49,480 bases of DNA from NCBI GenBank assembly GCA_017547585.1, contig JAFYPH010000042.1, forward strand, positions 1-49,480, written 5' to 3'. Source of the DNA: Bacteroidaceae bacterium (GTDB taxonomy: Bacteria > Bacteroidota > Bacteroidia > Bacteroidales > Bacteroidaceae). Both the position numbers and the translations under genes were made by a program. Shown piece after piece: positions 27,772-37,233 of the stretch (the stretch's first letter is position 1; every line of letters starts with the position of its first letter). The notes under the pieces were generated by a model. The model was not told the origin of the DNA. It did no database searches and worked only from the letters and a program-made list of their open reading frames with translations.

Positions 27772-29694
27772 TTATACTAATTTCTCTTTAATCATTCTCT
27801 CCATCAATGTGCGCGCATTGTTTCTTATCTTTCCAAGGTCGCGCGACACCTGTCTGTGGAATTTGCACGAACGCAGATAGAATATTATTCCTATCGGGAA
27901 CAGTACCACAGCCACTATATTCATCCAGCGTCTCTTCAGCGGCGAGCGCAGTTCGCCCACCATCATTATGGGGAACTCATTCAACAGCTGTATCACCTTT
28001 CTGTTCTTGCTGTTACCCATCTCCTCGACGAGTGCTTCGAGCTTGTCGCTCAGCTTTTCAATGGGGTATTCCTTATCCTCGTCGAAGAATACATTTATAG
28101 GATTGGGCAGTCTGTTGGGACGGAATTTCAATGAAAGTTCGCGGCATTCGTGCGAAATTTCATCCAGAATTCTGTAGTCGGCATTGTAGTCGGGGTCTTC
28201 GATGATAACCTCTTTCAATGTGACGTTGCGTGTGTCGCGCAATCCCAGCAGCTTTCTGAAGAATGCCTTGTAGGCATCCATATTGAAAATTGTGGAGTCT
28301 TTGTTCGACTGGTAGGTGAATATCACTCCCAGCGGGGTAAGCACCATTGTGCTCACAAGGCAGCCGAACCACGTGTACCACTCGCCCTCCTTCACCATCT
28401 TCTCTCCCGAAGTGTTGAAAATATAGTAAATGATGAATATTGCCACGGAAATGAGCACAGGATAGCCCAGTCCACCCTTCTTGACGATTGCTCCCAAGGG
28501 GGCACCGATAAAGAAGAATATTATGCACGAGATTGACAAAGTTATCTTCTGCCACCACGAAATGTAGTGCTTGTTCAGGTCTTTGTCGAGCGAACGCATT
28601 ATGTTTTTCTTAATTTCATAATCCGTCATCAACTGCCCCACCTTTTCGAGTGCAGCTCTTTTAATTCTCAACTTGGTTACTTTCGACGAATTATTATATA
28701 CACTGTCGGCGTTTATCGCGTATATCTGCTCCTTTTTCTGTGTGGTAGAATCCTCTTTCGTAAGCTCAATCTTCTGAGGATAAGCATTGCGCATCGCCTG
28801 TTTCCAGTTGTTGCGGCCAATGCTGTCGTTGTACATTGTGAGTGAGTCGATAGACTCGTTAAGCTCGATGATATTCTTGCTTGCTGCCTGCTTTTTCAGG
28901 AACGAGCCGTCCTTCATGTCAAAGCCACCTCCAAAGTCAATAACAATAACCTTCTCGCGGAAAGTCTCGCGTGTGTAGGGAATATTGTTTTTCTTTTTGC
29001 TGCTCTCCTTAAGCTCCGTTGCATTTGCAAAGCGCTCACCACCATAGAGTTTCAGCATAAGATGCGCTTGGTCGGGGGTAGTCTCAATCTTTCCCGAGTC
29101 GGACACAATGATGCTTGCATTCTCGAATCCCTGGGTCATGTCATAAATCATCACCCTGTAGAGCATTCCCGTCTCTTTGTTCTTCTTTTTCACAAAGAGA
29201 TTGTAACCCTCAATCTGGTCGTAAAAGACACCTTCGGGAATCTCAAGCTCGGGAGAAGTCTGTTTAATAGAATAGAGCACAGTGTAGAGTTTCACCTGCG
29301 CCTTGGGGCCTATTACATTTTGGAAATAGAAAGATATTACACCCAGGATGGCACACACAACCACCAGCGGAGTCATAATTCTAAGAAGCGGAATTCCTGC
29401 GGCCTTCATCGACAGCAGCTCCAGACGCTCGCCGAAGTTACCGAAGGTCATCAGCGCTGCAAGCAGTATGGCAAGCGGCAATGCTTGTCCCACCATCGTC
29501 AGCGAGCCCAGATAGAAGAATTGGGCCATTACCCACATGTCCAGTCCCTTGCCCACAAGGTCATCCACCCATCTCCACAGGAACTGCATTATCAGGATGA
29601 ATGTACATATAAAGAATGTTGCCGAAAAGAGCAACAAAAAACTCTTGATGATGAACCAGTCGAGTTTTTTTATATGTATGTTGGGAAATTTCAT
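27772..29694 (-). CDS. LptF/LptG (YjgP/YjgQ) family permease
   Basis: This 640-aa inner-membrane protein belongs to the family that, with the LptB ATPase, extracts lipopolysaccharide from the inner membrane and passes it to the periplasmic bridge. The N-terminal half has three hydrophobic segments (from [49 protein letters not shown]). A large periplasmic-type domain follows (~120-380), then more membrane segments ([35 protein letters not shown], a third with [11 protein letters not shown]). A ~180-residue C-terminal extension ends in another membrane segment near [17 protein letters not shown]. Proteobacterial members are ~360 aa; the long form is usual in Bacteroidetes. Whether it acts as LptF, LptG or both cannot be told. 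First gene of the group with ribBA and the aminotransferase. Confidence 0.85.
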   Translation of the reverse strand: MKFPNIHIKKLDWFIIKSFLLLFSATFFICTFILIMQFLWRWVDDLVGKGLDMWVMAQFFYLGSLTMVGQALPLAILLAALMTFGNFGERLELLSMKAAGIPLLRIMTPLVVVCAILGVISFYFQNVIGPKAQVKLYTVLYSIKQTSPELEIPEGVFYDQIEGYNLFVKKKNKETGMLYRVMIYDMTQGFENASIIVSDSGKIETTPDQAHLMLKLYGGERFANATELKESSKKKNNIPYTRETFREKVIVIDFGGGFDMKDGSFLKKQAASKNIIELNESIDSLTMYNDSIGRNNWKQAMRNAYPQKIELTKEDSTTQKKEQIYAINADSVYNNSSKVTKLRIKRAALEKVGQLMTDYEIKKNIMRSLDKDLNKHYISWWQKITLSISCIIFFFIGAPLGAIVKKGGLGYPVLISVAIFIIYYIFNTSGEKMVKEGEWYTWFGCLVSTMVLTPLGVIFTYQSNKDSTIFNMDAYKAFFRKLLGLRDTRNVTLKEVIIEDPDYNADYRILDEISHECRELSLKFRPNRLPNPINVFFDEDKEYPIEKLSDKLEALVEEMGNSKNRKVIQLLNEFPIMMVGELRSPLKRRWMNIVAVVLFPIGIIFYLRSCKFHRQVSRDLGKIRNNARTLMERMIKEKLV

Positions 29695-29770
29695 TGCTTA
29701 TTAGTGCTCTTGTCTTTTTTTATTTTGTGGGCATTGTTAAAGTGTATGCACACATTATGCCATACTTTTG

Positions 29771-29778
29771 CAAAGTTA
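29771..29778 (-). promoter_or_regulatory. Likely -7 promoter element for the permease-ribBA-aminotransferase operon
   Basis: Read on the minus strand this is TAACTTTG, an exact match to TAnnTTTG, 76 bases upstream of the permease ATG. No good -33 TTTG at 19-21 bases was seen. Directly beside it (29763-29770) a TACTTTTG faces the other way, so the -7 assignment rests on gene orientation. Confidence 0.4.
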
Positions 29779-29869
29779 GCACAAAAGCACGAAAAATATT
29801 TATATACAGTTTTAATTTTATTAAAAATATTCTGTATAATCCTCTTTTTTTCGGCCGAAACGCAGTTTT

Positions 29870-30250
29870 TTACATTCCTGTGTGTCGACGCAACTCTTCA
29901 ATTTGAGAATCCCAAAGATTTTTCACATCCTCAATTTCATCCTTTTCGGCAAAATCGGTTATTTCCAGCATATATTGCGGCACAAGCTCATTATAGGTTA
30001 TGCGCATTTCGAAAAAGTTATGCTGCTCTTCGTCCTCCCATTTGAAACGGACGTAGACGCCATTGCGTTGGGCTATAAGGTTGGCAGCTCTCTGCTCGCT
30101 CTTTCCCCAATAGAAATTATATGTTTTTCCTGTAGTCTCAACGCGATCGGCGAACCATGTGGATAGTCCCAGAGGTGTGCCTATCGAACGCCATATCATA
30201 TTTGCGCTACCCTTCATCGGGTATTCGATACGAATCTTCTCTTTGTTCAT
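29870..30250 (-). CDS. START-like (AHSA1/SRPBCC-fold) domain protein
   Basis: This 126-aa cytosolic protein begins MNKEKIRIEYPMKGSANMIW. The pattern of a helix ending in WRSIGTPLGLSTWFADRVE, followed by strands FYWGKSEQRAANLIAQRNG and VRFKWEDEEQ and a long C-terminal helix (EDVKNLWDSQIEELRRHTG), is that of the START-like/AHSA1 helix-grip fold found as a single small protein in many Bacteroidales. No ligand or enzymatic role is established for this family. It lies 175 bases upstream of the permease gene on the same strand, a neighbourhood I recall from other Bacteroides-type genomes, but probably has its own promoter. Confidence 0.8.
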   Translation of the reverse strand: MNKEKIRIEYPMKGSANMIWRSIGTPLGLSTWFADRVETTGKTYNFYWGKSEQRAANLIAQRNGVYVRFKWEDEEQHNFFEMRITYNELVPQYMLEITDFAEKDEIEDVKNLWDSQIEELRRHTGM

Positions 30251-30438
30251 TATCCTGATGATTATTAATGTGTGTTTAGTTGTTTAATTGTCGCAAGTTA
30301 GTGAATTATATTTGATTATGCAATAGTAAACACAAAAATATTTATATTGTTCGGAACAGAGTGGCGGCACTACCCTATTTTATTTGCTTTTTTGGTTACA
30401 AGAGTCTGTTGCGGTTTTTTAGTTACAAAATATTTGGT

Positions 30439-30446
30439 TACTTTTG
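30439..30446 (+). promoter_or_regulatory. Likely -7 promoter element of mutS
   Basis: TACTTTTG is an exact match to the Bacteroidetes -7 consensus TAnnTTTG, placing transcription start near 30453, about 20 bases before the ATG at 30472. A TTG at 30409-30411 is somewhat too far upstream for a standard -33 element. Confidence 0.5.
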
Positions 30447-30471
30447 CATACTAATGTAAAAGTGAAAAAAG

Positions 30472-33093
30472 ATGGCAGAAAAAGATATTGCACAGACGCC
30501 CATGATGAAACAGTTTCTGGATTTCAAGTCGAAACACCCCGATGCTGTTCTTCTCTTTCGTTGCGGCGACTTTTATGAGACATATTCGACGGATGCAGTT
30601 ATTGCATCCGAAATTTTGGGTATTACTCTCACCAAGCGTTCCAACGGCAAGGGCACTGCCGCTACCATAGAAATGGCGGGCTTCCCGTTTCATGCTCTCG
30701 ACACCTATCTGCCCAAGCTTGTGCGTGCGGGACGTCGCGTAGCCATCTGCGACCAGCTCGAAGACCCCAAGCTTGCCAAGAAACTTGTGAAACGAGGCAT
30801 CACCGAGCTTGTAACCCCCGGCGTTTCCATTAACGATAATGTGCTCAATTACAAGGAGAACAATTTCCTTGCTGCCGTTCACTTTGGAAAGTCAATGTGT
30901 GGCGTTGCCTTTCTCGATATTTCCACCGGAGAGTTTCTCACGGCCGAGGGTACTTTCGACTACATTGATAAACTGCTCATAAATTTCCGTCCCAAAGAGG
31001 TGCTCTTCGAGCGCGGACAGAAACGCCGTTTCGAAGAGTGTTTCGGCACAAAATATCTTGTCTACGAGCTCGACGATTGGGTATTCACCGACGAGTTTGC
31101 CATGGAGCGTCTCACCAAGCACTTCGAGACAAAGAGCCTCAAAGGTTTCGGAATCTCCCACCTGAAGAGCGGAATCATCGCTTCGGGTGCCGTGCTTCAC
31201 TATCTTGGAGTCACCCTGCACACGCAGATTTCTCACATACGCAACATTTCGCGCATCGAAGAGGAGCGCTACGTGCGTCTCGACAAATTCACCATCCGCA
31301 GCCTCGAACTTCTCGACAGCATGCACGATGGAGGCTCGTCGCTGCTCTCGGTCATCGACCGCACAAAGACACCTATGGGCGCCCGTCTGCTCAAACGTTG
31401 GATGGTCTTCCCGCTGAAGGATAAAAAGCCCATCGAAGAGCGTCTCGACATTGTAGAGTACTATTTCCGCGAGCCCGAATTTCGCGCCATCGTCGAGGAG
31501 CAGCTCTACAGCATTGGCGACCTCGAACGAATAATATCAAAGGTTGCTGCGGGACGTGTGTCGCCGCGCGAGCTTGTGCAGCTGAAGCTTGCTCTTCAGG
31601 CTGTTGAGCCCATAAAGGCCGCTTGCGAGAGCTCTTCAAACGCCGTTCTTCGCGAAATTGGAGCCCAGCTCGATTGTTGTGCCGAAATCAGGGACAGAAT
31701 AGCCCGCGAGATTGTCCCCGAGCCCCCGTTGTTGCTCAACAAGGGCGGGGTAGTGGCCGACGGCATCAACGATACCCTCGACGAGCTTCGCGCAATCTCC
31801 TACAATGGAAAAGACTATCTTCTTAAGATACAGCAGCGCGAGAGCGAGCGCACGGCAATCCCCAGCCTTAAAATAGCCTACAACAGCGTCTTTGGCTACT
31901 ACATTGAGGTGCGCAACACCTATAAAGACAACGTCCCGCCCGAATGGATACGCAAGCAGACACTCGTGAATGCCGAGCGATACATCACTCAGGAACTCAA
32001 AGAGTACGAAGAGAAAATCCTCGGAGCCGAAGAGAAAATTCTGGCTCTCGAGACACAAATATACAACAACCTCGTGTGCGATCTTGCACAATATATTCCC
32101 GCCATACAGGTCGATGCAATGCAGCTTGCGCGCCTCGACACGCTTCTGTCGTTTGCCGAAGTTTCGCGTGCATACAAATATATGCGTCCCGTAATCACCG
32201 AGGATGATGTTCTCGACATTAAGCGCGGACGCCACCCGGTAATCGAGCGTCAGATGCCAGTGGGCGAGGAGTATATTCCCAACGACCTCTATCTTGACAC
32301 CGACAGCCAGCAGATAATCATTGTCACCGGTCCAAATATGGCCGGAAAGTCGGCGCTTCTGCGTCAGACGGCGCTCATCACTCTGCTTGCACAGATAGGC
32401 TGTTTCGTCCCCGCCGACAGCGCCAGCATAGGCCTTGTCGACAAGATATTCACCCGTGTGGGAGCAAGCGACAATATTTCGGCCGGAGAGTCCACCTTTA
32501 TGGTAGAAATGACCGAGGCTGCCAACATCCTCAACAACCTCTCGGGACACAGCCTTGTGCTCTTCGACGAGCTTGGACGCGGAACATCAACCTACGACGG
32601 AATGTCCATCGCATGGGCCATCGTCGAGTATATACACGAATATTCGCGGGGTAGGGCGCGCACCCTCTTTGCCACTCACTACCACGAGCTTAACGAAATG
32701 GAGAAGAGCTTCGCGCGCATAAAGAATTTCAATGTGTCGGTGCACGAGAAGGACGGCCGCGTGATATTCCTCAGAAAGCTGATGCCCGGCGGCAGCGAGC
32801 ACTCGTTCGGTATTCACGTAGCCAAGCTCGCGGGAATGCCCAAGAGCATCGTACAGCGCTCCGAACAGATACTGCACCAGCTTGAATCGTCCAGCGACAA
32901 GGGCGAGATTAAGAGCGTCGCAGCCGACATTGCCGACACACGCGAGGGCATGCAACTGAACTTCTTTCAGCTTGACGACCCCGTCCTTTCGCAGATACGC
33001 GACGAGATTATGAATATCGACGTCAACAATCTCACCCCTCTCGAGGCGCTCAACAAACTGAACGAAATTAAGAAGATTGTAAAGGGAAAATAA
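30472..33093 (+). CDS. mutS: DNA mismatch repair protein MutS
   Basis: This 873-aa protein recognises mismatches and starts methyl-independent repair with MutL. The N-terminal mismatch-binding domain has the Phe-X-Glu motif in CGDFYETY. Connector and lever/clamp domains follow. The ATPase domain (~600-800) has Walker [10 protein letters not shown] (~620), the Walker B/signature region [18 protein letters not shown] (~697) and the ATHYHEL switch. The C-terminus keeps the short helix-turn-helix region after [19 protein letters not shown], and a tail ending [20 protein letters not shown] that probably forms the tetramerisation end. Length and all catalytic motifs are normal. It is monocistronic, running toward lgt, with which it shares a terminator. 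Confidence 0.97.
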   Translation: MAEKDIAQTPMMKQFLDFKSKHPDAVLLFRCGDFYETYSTDAVIASEILGITLTKRSNGKGTAATIEMAGFPFHALDTYLPKLVRAGRRVAICDQLEDPKLAKKLVKRGITELVTPGVSINDNVLNYKENNFLAAVHFGKSMCGVAFLDISTGEFLTAEGTFDYIDKLLINFRPKEVLFERGQKRRFEECFGTKYLVYELDDWVFTDEFAMERLTKHFETKSLKGFGISHLKSGIIASGAVLHYLGVTLHTQISHIRNISRIEEERYVRLDKFTIRSLELLDSMHDGGSSLLSVIDRTKTPMGARLLKRWMVFPLKDKKPIEERLDIVEYYFREPEFRAIVEEQLYSIGDLERIISKVAAGRVSPRELVQLKLALQAVEPIKAACESSSNAVLREIGAQLDCCAEIRDRIAREIVPEPPLLLNKGGVVADGINDTLDELRAISYNGKDYLLKIQQRESERTAIPSLKIAYNSVFGYYIEVRNTYKDNVPPEWIRKQTLVNAERYITQELKEYEEKILGAEEKILALETQIYNNLVCDLAQYIPAIQVDAMQLARLDTLLSFAEVSRAYKYMRPVITEDDVLDIKRGRHPVIERQMPVGEEYIPNDLYLDTDSQQIIIVTGPNMAGKSALLRQTALITLLAQIGCFVPADSASIGLVDKIFTRVGASDNISAGESTFMVEMTEAANILNNLSGHSLVLFDELGRGTSTYDGMSIAWAIVEYIHEYSRGRARTLFATHYHELNEMEKSFARIKNFNVSVHEKDGRVIFLRKLMPGGSEHSFGIHVAKLAGMPKSIVQRSEQILHQLESSSDKGEIKSVAADIADTREGMQLNFFQLDDPVLSQIRDEIMNIDVNNLTPLEALNKLNEIKKIVKGK

Positions 33094-33094
33094 T

Positions 33095-33125
33095 AAAAAA
33101 ACAGGCTTTTAGGCCTGTTTTTTTA
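33095..33125. terminator. Bidirectional terminator between mutS and lgt, overlapping the end of lgt
   Basis: Stem ACAGGC (33101-33106) with GCCTGT (33113-33118), extended by A/T pairs and flanked by A7 on one side and T7 on the other. The stop codon of lgt (33109-33111) lies in the loop and its last four codons lie in the right arm and T run. Confidence 0.85.
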
Positions 33126-33939
33126 TTCTGGTACTTCGCCACATGCAGGCGATTCCTATAATCATAAAGGGGATACTCAACCACTGTCCCATATCCAGCG
33201 TCATTCCCTCTTCGAATGCCGACTGCACCTCTTTCAGGAACTCCACAAAGAAGCGGAACGTGAAGATTGTCGCAAGGCAGTATCCAAAGTAGAAGAGCGT
33301 GCCCACCTTTGCAGGATATTTCTTGTAAAGCAGCACTCCGCCGATGAATATCACAAAGTAAGCGATAGCCTCGTAGAGCTGTGCAGGGTGTCGCGGAAAT
33401 TCGTCCACCTGAGCGAAAATCACTCCCCACGGCATTTCCGTGACGTTGCCCAGAATCTCGGAATTGAAGAAATTACCCATTCTTATCATTCCCGCAACGA
33501 TGGGGGTGGTTATTGCAATATTGTCCAGCAACCACGCAAAGGATACTTTCGTCCTTTTTGTGTACAGCCACAAGGCCGTGAACAGTCCCACTGTTCCTCC
33601 GTGGCTCGCAAGTCCCTGATAACCTATGAATTTCCAGCCTTCGGCAGTCTCTTTCATGGGCAGGAACATCTCCGGAATGTGGTTAAAATAGTAGTCCGGC
33701 TCGTAAAAGATGCAGTGTCCCAAGCGCGCGCCTATCAGGATACCCAGGAAGCAGTACATGAACAGCGGCTCAAAAAGCTCCATGTTCATCTTCTGACGCT
33801 TGTACAGGTGCTGCATTATAAGATAACCTGCCATCAGGCCTATAATCCAGCACAGAGAATAGTAGCGCACCTCGAATCCGAAGATGGAGAAAGGACTCAT
33901 CGACGGGTTCCATATAAAGTAGCAGGGTAGTGCAGTCAT
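33109..33939 (-). CDS. lgt: Prolipoprotein diacylglyceryl transferase
   Basis: This 276-aa polytopic inner-membrane enzyme transfers diacylglyceryl from phosphatidylglycerol to the lipobox cysteine of prelipoproteins. The family signature is clear: GARLGHCIFYEPDYYF, GLASHGGTVGLF with the key His, RMGNFFNSEILGNVTEMPWG, and PRHPAQLYEA with the conserved Arg and Glu-Ala end. About seven hydrophobic segments are visible. The C-terminus (TRIKKQA) is encoded within the shared mutS/lgt terminator. It would process the lipoproteins of this window (7716-8345 and 35416-36003). It follows ychF by 9 bases, probably in one transcript. Confidence 0.95.
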   Translation of the reverse strand: MTALPCYFIWNPSMSPFSIFGFEVRYYSLCWIIGLMAGYLIMQHLYKRQKMNMELFEPLFMYCFLGILIGARLGHCIFYEPDYYFNHIPEMFLPMKETAEGWKFIGYQGLASHGGTVGLFTALWLYTKRTKVSFAWLLDNIAITTPIVAGMIRMGNFFNSEILGNVTEMPWGVIFAQVDEFPRHPAQLYEAIAYFVIFIGGVLLYKKYPAKVGTLFYFGYCLATIFTFRFFVEFLKEVQSAFEEGMTLDMGQWLSIPFMIIGIACMWRSTRIKKQA

Positions 33940-33948
33940 CTTTTCTTC

Positions 33949-35052
33949 TTATACATTAAAGCGGAAGTGCATGATGTCACCATCCTGAACAACATACTCT
34001 TTGCCCTCGACGCTCATCTTTCCGGCCTCTTTCACGGCAGCCTCCGAGCCATAAGCAATATAGTCGTCGTATTTTATAACCTCGGCGCGTATGAAGCCCT
34101 TCTCGAAGTCAGTGTGTATCACTCCTGCACACTGGGGAGCCTTCCAGCCGTTGCGGAAAGTCCATGCTCTCACCTCAACCTCGCCTGCAGTGATGAATGT
34201 CTGCAGTGTCAACAGGCTGTAGATTGACTTTATCAGACGGTCGCAGCCCGACTCCTTCAGTCCCATGTCCTCGAGGAACATCTGCTTCTCCTCGTAGCTC
34301 TCGAGCTCGGCAATTTCGGCCTCGGCCTGTGCCGAGATTATAAGAAGTTCGGCCTTCTCGTCCTTTATGGCCTCGCGCACAGCCTCAACATATTTGTTGC
34401 CGCTTGCAGCCGAAGTGTCGTCCACGTTACAAACGTAGAGCACGGGCTTTGCAGTCAGCAGGAAGAGGTTCTTTGCAATCTGCTGCTCGTCGTCGGTGTC
34501 GAAAGAGACGGTGCGGGCCGATTTTCCTGCCTCGAGTGCAGCCTTGTACTGCATAAGCACGTCGTACTCGAGTTTCGCAACCTTGTCGCCACCCACACGA
34601 GCCTGTTTCTCGACGCGTTTGATGCGGTTCTCCACAGTCTCAAGGTCTTTCAGCTGCAGCTCAATGTCGATAATCTCCTTGTCGCGAACGGGGTTCACCG
34701 AGCCGTCTACGTGCACAATATTGTCGTTGTCGAAGCAACGGAGCACGTGAATAATAGCATCAGTCTCGCGTATGTTACCCAAGAATTGGTTGCCGAGACC
34801 CTCGCCCTTGCTTGCACCTTTTACAAGGCCTGCAATGTCCACAATGTCGCAAGTAGCGGGAATAATGTTCTTGCAGTGTACAAGTTCGGCAAGTTTAGTG
34901 AGGCGTTCGTCGGGAACGGTTATCTGTCCCTGCTGTGCATCGATTGTACAGAAGGGGAAGTTTGCTGCCTGAGCCTTTGCGCTCGACAAACAGTTGAATA
35001 GTGTAGATTTTCCTACGTTGGGCAAGCCAACAATTCCTGCTTTTAAAGCCAT
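33949..35052 (-). CDS. ychF: Ribosome-binding ATPase YchF (Obg-related, TGS-domain)
   Basis: This 367-aa cytosolic P-loop protein is of the OLA1/YchF type, which binds ribosomes and prefers ATP. G1 motif GLPNVGKSTLFN (~residue 8), the conserved FPFCTID, G3 region DIAGLVKGASKGEGLGNQFL, and NVDD at the degenerate G4 position, in keeping with relaxed GTP specificity. A helical insert (~125-200) carries a coiled-coil-like segment (DLETVENRIKRVEKQARVGG). The C-terminal TGS domain has FITAGEVEVRAWTFRNGWKA, AGVIHTDFEKGFIRAEV and ends VQDGDIMHFRFNV. Upstream is the best promoter match in the window (35092-35122), embedded in a repeat element. lgt follows 9 bases later. Confidence 0.97.
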   Translation of the reverse strand: MALKAGIVGLPNVGKSTLFNCLSSAKAQAANFPFCTIDAQQGQITVPDERLTKLAELVHCKNIIPATCDIVDIAGLVKGASKGEGLGNQFLGNIRETDAIIHVLRCFDNDNIVHVDGSVNPVRDKEIIDIELQLKDLETVENRIKRVEKQARVGGDKVAKLEYDVLMQYKAALEAGKSARTVSFDTDDEQQIAKNLFLLTAKPVLYVCNVDDTSAASGNKYVEAVREAIKDEKAELLIISAQAEAEIAELESYEEKQMFLEDMGLKESGCDRLIKSIYSLLTLQTFITAGEVEVRAWTFRNGWKAPQCAGVIHTDFEKGFIRAEVIKYDDYIAYGSEAAVKEAGKMSVEGKEYVVQDGDIMHFRFNV

Positions 35053-35091
35053 ATTGATATATAATGTTTATTATTCGTAGTTTACAAAGTG

Positions 35092-35122
35092 CAAAGATAG
35101 TGCAAGCCGAGAGGAGAACAAA
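35092..35122 (-). promoter_or_regulatory. Promoter of ychF-lgt (Bacteroidetes -33/-7 type)
   Basis: On the minus strand: -33 TTTG (35119-35122), exactly 19 bases of spacer, then -7 TATCTTTG (35092-35099), an exact fit to TTTG-N19-TAnnTTTG. It predicts transcription start near 35085 and a leader of about 33 bases. The -33 element sits in the arm of an inverted repeat (35113-35127 with 35132-35145). Confidence 0.75.
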
Positions 35123-35145
35123 ATAAGTTTACTTATTTTTTCTCC
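35113..35145. repeat. Long imperfect inverted repeat over the ychF -33 element
   Basis: Arm GGAGAACAAAATAAG (35113-35127) pairs with 35132-35145 apart from one bulged C, loop TTTA. It covers the -33 element of the ychF promoter, so it could be an operator or part of a dispersed repeat. Confidence 0.6.
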
Positions 35146-35151
35146 CGAGGC

Positions 35152-35268
35152 GCCGCCTATCTTATCTAAAGATAGTGCAAGCCGCCTTTCCGCTCGCCGC
35201 CTATCTTATCTAAAGATAGTGCAAGCCGCCTTTCCGCTCGCCGCCTATCTTATCCAAAGATAGTGCAA
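35152..35268. repeat. Tandem 44-bp repeat (2.7 copies) with promoter-like elements
   Basis: Units at 35152-35195 and 35196-35239 are identical. A third, partial unit (35240-35268) has one base change. A fragment of the same motif (AAAGATAGTGCAAGCCG) also lies in the ychF promoter at 35093-35109. Each unit holds an imperfect palindrome (CTATCTT-N5-AAGATAG) and, on the minus strand, a -7-like TATCTTT. In the third unit this is a full TATCTTTG (35255-35262) with TTTG 20 bases upstream (35283-35286), a second promoter match. There are no spacers, so this is not a CRISPR array. Confidence 0.9.
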
Positions 35269-35333
35269 ATAGAGTTTACTATCAAATTTATTTGAGCGTT
35301 GTTGGTTGTGCAACATATATAAAGAAAAAATAA

Positions 35334-35341
35334 TATATTTG
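35334..35341 (+). promoter_or_regulatory. Likely -7 promoter element of the 35416 gene
   Basis: TATATTTG matches TAnnTTTG exactly, 74 bases before the ATG. A TTG at 35306-35308 is about 25 bases upstream, longer than the usual spacer, so the -33 assignment is weak. Confidence 0.4.
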
Positions 35342-35415
35342 CAAAAAAAGCGATTACCCGATAATATCTTTTATGATTTATATAATGAGTATAAAAAATT
35401 AGACGATTTTGGCCG

Positions 35416-36003
35416 ATGAATAAAAAACATTTTTTCTGCTTGGCGCCTTTTTTATTTTTAAATAGCTGTTCAAAGCTTGAGGATGCAATGGAAACTGCAC
35501 AATATGAATGGGGGTATTTTACGGAGTTTTGTGCTTCTATTCCGGAATATATTTTAAAGGCCTTTTCCATAAGTAAAAAAGATAAGCTTGACCATGCAAT
35601 GGGCGAGTATTGGTACAAATGGAAAGCTGCTGGAAATGATACAGAAAATTGCATCGTTGATTTTGACAAGATAATGCCTTTTGAGTGGGATACGTTAGTT
35701 TATATAAAATACGATTTTTACAGCAGTAATAGCAGTGATGAATTAGAAGAGTATATAGATTTCTATTTCGGCAAAAAAAAGAGGCACAATGTAAATAAAC
35801 TTCATCTATTGCATAAGGGTAAACTTGTTCATGAGGTTGAATTATTCATGATGAGTGATGATGCAAAAGGTTTCTTTTTGTGTACCGAAAAGGATTTTAT
35901 CAAGCGTGCGCGCGGCGATGCAAAATTTCATCTTGTAAAAGACGGAAAATTTTTTGTTGTCAGGGACACTACCGAGAATTTCGTGCCGATGATAACCTTT
36001 TAA
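35416..36003 (+). CDS. Lipoprotein of unknown function
   Basis: This 195-aa protein has a lipoprotein signal, MNKKHFFCLAPFLFLNSC, with a lipobox-like LNSC (Cys-18), so it is an envelope lipoprotein processed by Lgt. The mature part is charged and mixed alpha/beta, with EYWYKWKAAGNDTENCIVDF, MPFEWDTLVYIKYDFYSSNS and KRHNVNKLHLLHKGKLVHEV. I recognise no family or catalytic motif. Base composition is more AT-rich than the neighbouring core genes, suggesting an accessory origin. It has its own -7 element and a perfect 24-bp terminator, so it is probably transcribed alone. Confidence 0.7.
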   Translation: MNKKHFFCLAPFLFLNSCSKLEDAMETAQYEWGYFTEFCASIPEYILKAFSISKKDKLDHAMGEYWYKWKAAGNDTENCIVDFDKIMPFEWDTLVYIKYDFYSSNSSDELEEYIDFYFGKKKRHNVNKLHLLHKGKLVHEVELFMMSDDAKGFFLCTEKDFIKRARGDAKFHLVKDGKFFVVRDTTENFVPMITF

Positions 36004-36009
36004 TGAATA

Positions 36010-36058
36010 AAAATCAAATGTGGCTGATAAATTTAATTTATCAGCCACATTTGATTTT
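36010..36058. terminator. Terminator, perfect 24-bp inverted repeat
   Basis: Arms 36010-36033 and 36035-36058 are exact complements (core CAAATGTGGCTGATAAATT), beginning just after the stop of the unknown lipoprotein gene. A and T runs at the outer ends let it act in both directions; the convergent neighbour ends at 36127. Confidence 0.85.
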
Positions 36059-36126
36059 AGTATCTTGTTGTATTTTCTATCGTTATTCCCGATGTTAGTC
36101 GGTGCGAAAGTATTATATAATGTTAG

Positions 36127-37206
36127 CTATTTGAGTGCTTTTTTAAGTGCAGGCATTATATTCTCTACGTAGCGCAGTGCGCCAACATCGGTAAAGTGGC
36201 TGCCGTCGACCGTTGCGTCGCCATCGTCGCCCAGCATCTTCAGGGCCGACACATAATATATTTTCTTCTCTCCTGCCTTTTTCAGTCTCTTGAAAAGCTG
36301 TGTCATTGCAATGTTTCGTCCCACAACCTCTTCGTGCAGCTTGGTGTCGAATGCCGAGCGAGGGAAGATGGGGTCCTCGACGAAAATTACGGGAACGTCG
36401 GGGTGGGCGTCGCGCAGCACACGGAAGAACTTCTCGGCAACCTCGTTTATCAGCTTGTCCGACGAGTTTGGAACAAAGTCCAGCACAAAGGCTCCTGGGT
36501 CTTTCACCGAGGCCATAAGATGTGCAATCTCCATGTCCAGACGGGCGTTTCCGCTGAATCCCAGGTTAAAGACCTCTCTGTCGAATCGGCGGCCGATGAT
36601 GTTTGTATAGGCCATTCCCGGACGGCTGGCGCAGCCTCCCTGCAGAATGCTCGAGCCGTACATCACAATGGGCTTTTCGGTCGAGGGGCTTGCAACCTCG
36701 GGCTGTCCTAGGTAGGCGCCCTCGTCCACTCCAATCTCCAGCGATTTTACGCCGTCGTACAGCGACAGATAGAGCATATATTCTCTATATTCGGGCAGCA
36801 TATTGCGTATGATTGTCCACTCGTTCACCCCTTTTCTTGTGGGTCTTACGGGGGCGACGGCTCTCCACTCGCCATCGACAAGAGCATAAAGGTCGAGGCC
36901 TCGTGTGCCCAGGTCGGTCATATGATTCTGCTCGTTGTCGAATGTCGACTGCCATTTTATGCGCATCGAGGTTGTGTTCGAGCGGAAGCGTATGTAAAGT
37001 CCCGCCGAATTTTGTCCCAAACGCCACACATCCTTGCGGCTCACATTCTCGAGTTCCGATGGCAGACGCTCGTATCTCTCGTTGGTCTCGGCCGATATTT
37101 TTCCGTACAAGGGAAACTCTTTTGCATCTGTGTAGACAATATTTTGTGCATGTGCAAAGGCGCCCATAAACATTGTCAGGGTAAGAAAAGCAAATTTCAG
37201 TTTCAT
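36127..37206 (-). CDS. Secreted SGNH/GDSL esterase with N-terminal GxDLY domain
   Basis: This 359-aa protein has signal peptide MKLKFAFLTLTMFMGAFAHA. The N-terminal ~150 residues are a jelly-roll domain with the motif GLDLYALVDG, typical of the GxDLY family. The C-terminal part is an SGNH hydrolase: catalytic Ser in IVMYGSSILQGG, Gly block in FNLGFSGNARLD, Asn block in FVPNSSD, and the Asp/His end in DGSHFTDVGALRYV. Related proteins are secreted carbohydrate esterases (removing acetyl or other acyl groups from glycans), so this role is likely but the substrate is unknown. It follows polA by 27 bases on the same strand; the link is probably incidental. Confidence 0.88.
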   Translation of the reverse strand: MKLKFAFLTLTMFMGAFAHAQNIVYTDAKEFPLYGKISAETNERYERLPSELENVSRKDVWRLGQNSAGLYIRFRSNTTSMRIKWQSTFDNEQNHMTDLGTRGLDLYALVDGEWRAVAPVRPTRKGVNEWTIIRNMLPEYREYMLYLSLYDGVKSLEIGVDEGAYLGQPEVASPSTEKPIVMYGSSILQGGCASRPGMAYTNIIGRRFDREVFNLGFSGNARLDMEIAHLMASVKDPGAFVLDFVPNSSDKLINEVAEKFFRVLRDAHPDVPVIFVEDPIFPRSAFDTKLHEEVVGRNIAMTQLFKRLKKAGEKKIYYVSALKMLGDDGDATVDGSHFTDVGALRYVENIMPALKKALK

Positions 37207-37233
37207 ATTATAAAGTATTTGATGTTACAAAAA

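Larger units (their letters stand above)
35053..35415. other. Intergenic region between ychF and the 35416 lipoprotein gene
   Basis: This 363-base gap holds the ychF promoter, a long inverted repeat, the 44-bp tandem repeat and, on the right, an AT-rich stretch with a plus-strand -7 element. I see no gene or structured RNA in it. Confidence 0.7.

Noticed and set aside
29763-29770. Plus-strand -7 element TACTTTTG upstream of the permease
   Set aside because: No plus-strand gene follows until mutS, which has its own closer element; it is probably the mirror of the minus-strand -7 sequence beside it.
35152-35268. CRISPR array
   Set aside because: The repeat units are directly contiguous with no unique spacers, and no cas genes are present.
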